Shown piece by piece: positions 36,385 through 39,882 of a stretch of DNA of 39,882 nucleotides (within the stretch, counting starts at the first letter, position 1; each line of letters starts with the position of its first letter). The stretch spans positions 1-39,882 of the forward strand of contig NZ_KB893083.1 in NCBI RefSeq assembly GCF_000373985.1, written 5' to 3'. Position numbers and translations under genes: made by a program. The notes beneath the pieces were generated by a model. The model had not been told where the DNA came from. It searched no databases and saw nothing but the letters and a program-made list of their open reading frames with translations. The DNA comes from Desulfobacter curvatus DSM 3379. GTDB lineage: Bacteria > Desulfobacterota > Desulfobacteria > Desulfobacterales > Desulfobacteraceae.

Positions 36385-36657
36385 TCATATCCTCCATACC
36401 CTTGCGGGGTTAGGTGATACAACTGGCTTTTCCCTTTTTACTGCTGGTTTTTTGCCCTGTACGTTTCCTTTTCCGTTAAATGTGTTGTTCTCCCTGAAAT
36501 CTTTGACTTCTTCTGCAAAATAGAGGACCCGTGCTGACCCTGGTGCTTGCCAATATTTTATCAGACCTCTGTCTCGCCAGTTTTTAATCGTGCTCGGTAC
36601 AACCCTAAAATAATCCGCTACTTCCTGCTGTGTCCATAATTCTTTTTTCTCTGTCAT
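36385..36657 (-). CDS. AlpA/excisionase-like HTH protein
   Basis: A 90-residue protein with a helix-turn-helix of the HTH_17 type (WTQQEVADYFRVVPSTIKNW, then RDRGLIKYW and VLYFAEEVKDF), followed by a basic tail rich in Lys, Gly and Pro. Such proteins direct excision or activate integrase genes. The frame is open to 36750, but ATG 36657 is preferred: AGGAG lies about 9 nt upstream and the HTH starts at once. Its stop lies 2 nt from the integrase start, so both are one transcription unit. Confidence 0.85.
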   Translation of the reverse strand: MTEKKELWTQQEVADYFRVVPSTIKNWRDRGLIKYWQAPGSARVLYFAEEVKDFRENNTFNGKGNVQGKKPAVKREKPVVSPNPARVWRI

Positions 36658-36773
36658 TAAAATAAACTCCTGCGCTTCAATTTCCCCGAGGCCCTTCCTC
36701 GGGCTTGTGGAGTTTTCTTCTCCGCCCAGTTTTTTGAGGTGGGTGCTCAAGCGTGACGTGGTGAGCAGGAATT

Positions 36774-36813
36774 AAAAATAAAAAAACCCTGACCATAAGT
36801 ATTTAAGTCAGGG
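36774..36813 (-). terminator. intrinsic terminator of the ncRNA candidate
   Basis: On the minus strand CCCTGAC (36813-36807) pairs with GTCAGGG (36793-36787) around a 13-nt loop, followed by TTTTTTTATTTTT (36786-36774). This strong terminator would stop a transcript coming from higher coordinates, upstream of the HTH gene. Confidence 0.8.
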
Positions 36814-37066
36814 GACGGATTGGCTTTGACGGTCTGCACATACACCTGTGGCGTGCAGTATCAATCCTGGCGGTAGCATTCATTTTCGTACCGCGCTTCC
36901 TGACTTGTGACAGACATCTCTGTGCCTGCCTTTAACTTATGGACAAGGATTGCTTGCCCTGGTGCGTATCCTGATGTTGGTGGATACAGATTTCAAACTG
37001 TTTTGAAAGATTTTCGGACCGTCATTGGGTCCCGACACTGAAAACGTCTTTCTGGTATTTCAACCA
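36774..37066 (-). ncRNA. candidate structured non-coding RNA of the island
   Basis: The segment between the two recombinase modules has no credible reading frame but has its own promoter and a strong terminator on the same strand. On the minus strand it contains many inverted repeats. A 10-bp stem with a 2-nt bulge is made by 37051-37040 with 37015-37006, enclosing GGACC/GGTCC. Others are TTTCAAA/TTTGAAA (37008-36991, loop ACAG), GTATCC/GGATAC (36987-36966), a 7-bp stem with one G-U pair at 36959-36941, GCGGTA/TACCGC (36894-36870) and a two-tier stem of GGATTG/CAATCC (36867-36817) enclosing CTGCAC/GTGCAG (36858-36834). The last hairpin is the terminator. The first two stems share 3 nt, so they compete. 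Size is about 290 nt. It is not a family I can name. Confidence 0.65.
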
Positions 37067-37072
37067 ATAAGA

Positions 37073-37103
37073 AATATAATAATCACAAATTTGTAATTGT
37101 CAA
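37073..37103 (-). promoter_or_regulatory. promoter with palindromic operator for the ncRNA candidate
   Basis: On the minus strand a perfect TTGACA (37103-37098) is followed after 19 nt by TATATT (37078-37073). The spacer contains the palindrome ACAAATTTGT (37085-37094), extended to AATCACAAATTTGTAATT with one mismatched pair (37081-37098). A dimeric regulator bound there would block RNA polymerase. The spacing is 2 nt longer than ideal. Confidence 0.6.
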
Positions 37104-37127
37104 GATTATTCGTTGAAAAAAACTTTG

Positions 37128-37709
37128 TTATGAAATTTCGTTCATCAACAGCTCGCAGACCTCCCGGTCTTCGATGCCAAGATACCGCATCGTGATGGCG
37201 GGAGATGAATGATTGTAGCGTTTACACAGGATTTCAAACCCTGCACCATGCCGGGTGCGTTGCTGATAGTCCCAAGTCTTTCGCAAGGTATGCGCCCCGT
37301 ACTGGCCTTTGAGATTGATGGCAGATGTCCAGGACCTGACCATGCGGCCTACGCTCTGGCTGGTTATGTGGCCGCTGCCTTTTCTTGATTTGAAAAGAAA
37401 ATCATCAGGTGCGGGCTCTATTTCTGCCAGGTAAGCTTGTAACGCTTTGTGGACGGCTTTGTTGATGACCAGCACATTATTTTTCCCGGTTTTGGTTTCG
37501 ATGATGTTGATTACGGCCCCTGGCTTTGCCCCATCCACCTGACTGTATCTGATGCGGACCAAATCTTTTGCCCGCAGGCCGTTGTTAATTCCCATGACCC
37601 AAAGCAGATAATCCCTTGGTCTGGATTGTAACAGCCGGGAGATGGCTTTCACATCTTTGGCTTTACGAATGGGTTCCACGGTTAAATTGGTGGTGCTGGT
37701 TCTGGACAT
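37128..37709 (-). CDS. catalytic-domain-only tyrosine recombinase (FimB-like size)
   Basis: A 193-residue tyrosine recombinase with no arm-binding or core-binding N-terminal domain. All catalytic residues are visible: Arg46 in NNGLRAKDL, Lys73 in ETKTGKNN, His140-x-x-Arg143 in HTLRKT, His167 in NHSSPAIT and the nucleophile Tyr176 in MRYLG. Size and form recall FimB/FimE, which invert DNA segments. Its substrate is unknown. AAGGAGGG lies about 7 nt before the ATG at 37709. It lies on the same strand as, and upstream of, the ncRNA and the int-xis pair. Confidence 0.88.
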   Translation of the reverse strand: MSRTSTTNLTVEPIRKAKDVKAISRLLQSRPRDYLLWVMGINNGLRAKDLVRIRYSQVDGAKPGAVINIIETKTGKNNVLVINKAVHKALQAYLAEIEPAPDDFLFKSRKGSGHITSQSVGRMVRSWTSAINLKGQYGAHTLRKTWDYQQRTRHGAGFEILCKRYNHSSPAITMRYLGIEDREVCELLMNEIS

Positions 37710-37744
37710 GGCTGTCCCTCCTTCAATGTTAAGTTTGATATAAA

Positions 37745-37754
37745 TGTGGCCACA
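37745..37754. promoter_or_regulatory. 10-bp palindrome TGTGGCCACA
   Basis: A perfect palindrome 36 nt upstream of the small recombinase start, near a TATATC that could serve as its -10 box. It is a candidate operator for that gene. Confidence 0.4.
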
Positions 37755-37828
37755 AACTGGCCTTTCAAAACTGGGTTGACTTTAGAATGCGGCTGAAAGC
37801 CTTTATTGATAGGTGTTTATGGGCGAAT

Positions 37829-37877
37829 GTGTAGGTTTGTGTAAAAGTCAGCATTGGGGTTTCTACACGTGTAGAAA
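37829..37877. promoter_or_regulatory. 18-bp palindrome with phased half-sites
   Basis: TTTCTACACGTGTAGAAA (37860-37877) is a perfect palindrome. Its half-site GTGTAG or GTGTAA recurs at 37829 and 37839, so the three same-strand copies (37829, 37839, 37869) are 10 and 30 bp apart, on one face of the helix. This is the pattern of a cooperative dimeric regulator. Confidence 0.55.
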
Positions 37878-37906
37878 TGTGATTTTAATATGCGGAAGGT
37901 TGGAGT

Positions 37907-37920
37907 GTCCGTATACGGAC
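37907..37920. promoter_or_regulatory. 14-bp palindrome GTCCGTATACGGAC
   Basis: A perfect palindrome 32 nt upstream of the -35 box of the ATPase promoter. It is unrelated in sequence to the 18-bp palindrome and so may serve a second regulator. Confidence 0.5.
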
Positions 37921-37951
37921 GCAAAAAAGTTAAAGTTTAAAAGTTGACTAT

Positions 37952-37980
37952 TTGACCCTGTTGGCATCCGGGTGTATAGC
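37952..37980 (+). promoter_or_regulatory. putative promoter of the OLD-like ATPase gene
   Basis: TTGACC (37952-37957) and TATAGC (37975-37980) are 17 nt apart. The transcript would start near 37987, leaving a leader of about 47 nt. Confidence 0.45.
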
Positions 37981-38033
37981 TGCAATAATATTTTGAAGAA
38001 TGACTCAACTGACAATGGATAGAAGGATTTCAT

Positions 38034-39596
38034 GTGAAGTATCTATATTCAAAGACAGATAAAAAAAATTTAAAATGGTTTTGTAAGGATGAGTCTAAGA
38101 AAACATTGCTTTCTTTGAATTTAAAAAGAGGTAAAATTCGAGGGCTTTCCCCGTTCCATTTAGAATTTAAATATCCCATTTCTGTAATAGCTGGGAAAAA
38201 TGGTTCTGGAAAATCTACTATTTTGGCCATTGCAGCATGTGCATTTCATAATTATTCAAAAGGATATAAACTATTAAGCAGAAAAACACCATATTATACT
38301 TTTTCAGATTTTTTTATTCAGTCTTCTGATGAAATTTCTCCTGATGGAATCGAGATACGTTATAGTTTTCTTCACAATCACTGGAAATCAAAAGGTTCAA
38401 AGAGCATTTCGGGAGTCAGGTCTCAATATCGAAAAAAAAAGAAAGGTGGTCGATGGAATGACTATTCAAGACGAATTAAAAGAAATGTTGTCTATTTAGG
38501 TATTGATAGAGTTGTCCCTCACTATGAGAAAAGTGTATCAAAATCTTATAGAAAAACTTTTAAAAAAATGGAAGATGAGGGATGGGAAGAGGATGTAAAA
38601 AATATTGTTGGTAGAATTTTAAATAAACAGTATAAAAAATTTTGGTATACAAAGTGGTCTAAATACCGATTGCCAGTAGTCCAAATAAAAGATTCCTTGT
38701 ACTCTGGTTTTAATATGGGGGCAGGAGAGAATGCCTTATTCGAAATTTTTTCAACGATATTTTCATGTGATGACGGACTTTTTTTAATTATTGATGAAAT
38801 AGAGCTTGGGCTTCATGAAAAAGCACAAAAGAAGTTTATTAAAGAATTGAAGGATATATGTCTGCGCAAGCACATTCAAATACTTTGTACTACCCACTCT
38901 TCTGTCATATTAGAAAATACTCCACCTGAAGGGCGTTTCTATCTGGAATGCTTTGAAAACAACACCGTAATGACACCTGAAATTTCCTCAAGATATGCCA
39001 GAGGTAAAATGTCCGGCGAAAACAGTAATGAGCTTGACATTTTTATTGAGGATGAAACAGCTGAAAGCATCTTGGAAGGAGTTTTAAATCACGAACAGCG
39101 CCAGAGAGTCAATTTAATATCAATAGGCTCATCTTCCGCAATAATCCGTCAAATGGCAGCGAGATACAAAGAAATTAAGAAAGGTAACTGTATCGCTATT
39201 ATGGATGGGGATAAATATAATCAGTGTTCAAATCATAAAAAATTATTTTTACAGGCTTTAGAAACCTATGAGGACGAGGAGTCTGCCTCGGCTTGGTTTA
39301 CCAATCGGGTGTCATTTTTACCTGGAGACGAATGGCCGGAAAAATGGCTAATTGAGACATTATTAGATGGTAATAAAGAAATTGAGGAGCTTTTCAGCAT
39401 TGATACTGATATGTTTGCTGGAATTATCGAAGAGGCATTGGAATCAGGTAAACACAATGAAATTTATACAGTCGCTAATGAATTAAACCTGAATTTAGAT
39501 TATGTGAAAAGGACATTATCAAACTGGGCAGCCAAAGAGTATCATTACGATTTTTATGAAGTCAAGGAACTAATAGCAACGGCTCTTAAAAGATAA
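38034..39596 (+). CDS. OLD-like AAA ATPase with TOPRIM-type nuclease domain
   Basis: A 520-residue protein with an ABC/SMC-type ATPase and a C-terminal nuclease-like domain. Walker A is GKNGSGKST (54-62), with a Q-loop region and long insert after it; Walker B is LFLIIDEIELG with Asp254-Glu255, followed by the switch histidine in CTTHSS. A TOPRIM-type metal site is suggested by Glu339 in FIEDETAE and the Asp391-Gly-Asp393 pair in AIMDGDKYN. This matches the OLD family, which includes anti-phage effectors; no partner gene (for example a UvrD-like helicase or reverse transcriptase) is seen. The start is GTG at 38034 with AAGGA 7-8 nt upstream; an overlapping ATG at 38032 is followed at once by TGA. 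It is clearly richer in A and T than the core genes, a sign of transfer. Confidence 0.82.
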   Translation: MKYLYSKTDKKNLKWFCKDESKKTLLSLNLKRGKIRGLSPFHLEFKYPISVIAGKNGSGKSTILAIAACAFHNYSKGYKLLSRKTPYYTFSDFFIQSSDEISPDGIEIRYSFLHNHWKSKGSKSISGVRSQYRKKKKGGRWNDYSRRIKRNVVYLGIDRVVPHYEKSVSKSYRKTFKKMEDEGWEEDVKNIVGRILNKQYKKFWYTKWSKYRLPVVQIKDSLYSGFNMGAGENALFEIFSTIFSCDDGLFLIIDEIELGLHEKAQKKFIKELKDICLRKHIQILCTTHSSVILENTPPEGRFYLECFENNTVMTPEISSRYARGKMSGENSNELDIFIEDETAESILEGVLNHEQRQRVNLISIGSSSAIIRQMAARYKEIKKGNCIAIMDGDKYNQCSNHKKLFLQALETYEDEESASAWFTNRVSFLPGDEWPEKWLIETLLDGNKEIEELFSIDTDMFAGIIEEALESGKHNEIYTVANELNLNLDYVKRTLSNWAAKEYHYDFYEVKELIATALKR

Positions 39597-39598
39597 GG

Positions 39599-39882
39599 CT
39601 ATGTTCCCTTTAATAGTTGAAATTGCTCCAATGAGATACTCAGCAAAGATTCTGGCAATATACCTGGGCGCTGCTCAAGTGAACGCCGCCATCCAAGATA
39701 ATTTTGTAAATATTTCGTAGCAACTCCGTGGAATCGGTGCAGCCAGCCTTTAAATCGGCTGTGATAGGCATTGACATTTTGGAGGTGGAAAGCTCCTTTA
39801 ACTCTGCCACCTTTACTCAGATTAACAACCTCATGAGAAAAATTTTCAGCATCGCAAAAAGTTTGATACGCAGTGTGTCCAT
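39599..39882 (-). mobile_element. ISXO2/IS1595-type transposase, 3' end, runs off the window
   Basis: On the minus strand the frame entering at the window edge reads GHTAYQTFCDAENFSHEVV, then GAFHLQNVNAYHSRFKGWL, HRFHGVATKYLQNYLGWRR and a short tail to TAG at 39601-39599. The NVNAYHSR-KGW-RRFHGVATKYL block is the C-terminal signature of IS1595-family (ISXO2-like) DDE transposases. About 93 codons are visible and the rest lies beyond 39882. The stop is only 2 nt from the convergent ATPase stop, leaving no intergenic space for an IS end, so the IS end would lie within the ATPase coding region or this is a remnant. Confidence 0.85.

Larger units (their letters stand above)
37710..38033. other. 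324-bp divergent control region of the island
   Basis: No gene is seen. It separates the minus-strand small recombinase from the plus-strand ATPase and holds at least three perfect palindromes (10, 18 and 14 bp) and phased half-sites, listed separately, plus the ATPase promoter. Composition becomes more AT-rich toward the ATPase. Confidence 0.6.

Noticed and set aside
36774..37066. Retron msr-msd or OMEGA-type RNA as identity of the ncRNA candidate
   Set aside because: No reverse transcriptase, TnpB or IscB gene is nearby, which those RNAs require.
1..39882. CRISPR repeat array near the cas3 remnant or in the island
   Set aside because: No regularly spaced repeats of 25-40 bp were seen; the only short tandem repeat is the 10-bp pair at 35201.

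Overview
The window looks like chromosomal DNA of a sulfate-reducing deltaproteobacterium (Desulfobacterota, Desulfobacteraceae-like). This is inferred from the overall protein flavour, the TamB/Omp85 pair with extra POTRA domains, a large class I adenylate cyclase beside ptsH-ptsI, and the tmRNA tag ADDYNYAVAA. No rRNA or tRNA gene was recognised and no CRISPR array was seen, although a broken cas3 lies at the left edge.

Left edge (1-2945): the 3' end of an IS4-type transposase gene abuts a cas3 gene that stops inside its second helicase domain, so the CRISPR-Cas nuclease is disrupted by an insertion sequence. Upstream of cas3, in the same direction, is an XRE regulator fused to an ImmA/IrrE-type domain that has lost its zinc ligands. 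Core block, plus strand (3315-11952): tamB, a seven-POTRA Omp85 protein, a universal stress protein, gluQ and a PilZ protein.

Core block, minus strand (27317 down to 11955): eleven co-oriented genes, mostly tightly packed: parE, parC, mltF, rng, an uncharacterised LysM-like membrane protein, yajC, secD, secF, a CpoB/YbgF-like protein, dprA and topA. They cover chromosome decatenation and supercoiling, murein turnover, RNA maturation, protein export and DNA uptake/recombination. topA and the PilZ gene converge with only 2 nt between their stop codons.

Signalling block (27477-35153): a 1288-residue class I adenylate cyclase with helical-repeat and pentapeptide-repeat N-terminal regions, a LOG-family nucleotide hydrolase, HPr, PTS enzyme I, SmpB and the tmRNA gene ssrA. 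HPr and EI sit without any EII sugar permease, which suggests a regulatory rather than transport role, possibly linked to the cyclase.

Right end (35154-39882): a mobile island that appears to be integrated at the 3' end of ssrA. It holds a tyrosine integrase, an AlpA/excisionase-like HTH protein, a gene-less segment that looks like a new structured non-coding RNA with its own promoter, operator-like palindrome and intrinsic terminator, a second catalytic-domain-only tyrosine recombinase, a 324-bp control region full of palindromes, an AT-rich OLD-like AAA ATPase/TOPRIM protein (candidate defence cargo), and the 3' end of an ISXO2/IS1595-type transposase running off the window. The island's far end is not in the window. 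The ncRNA candidate (about 36774-37066, minus strand) is the best candidate for something undescribed.
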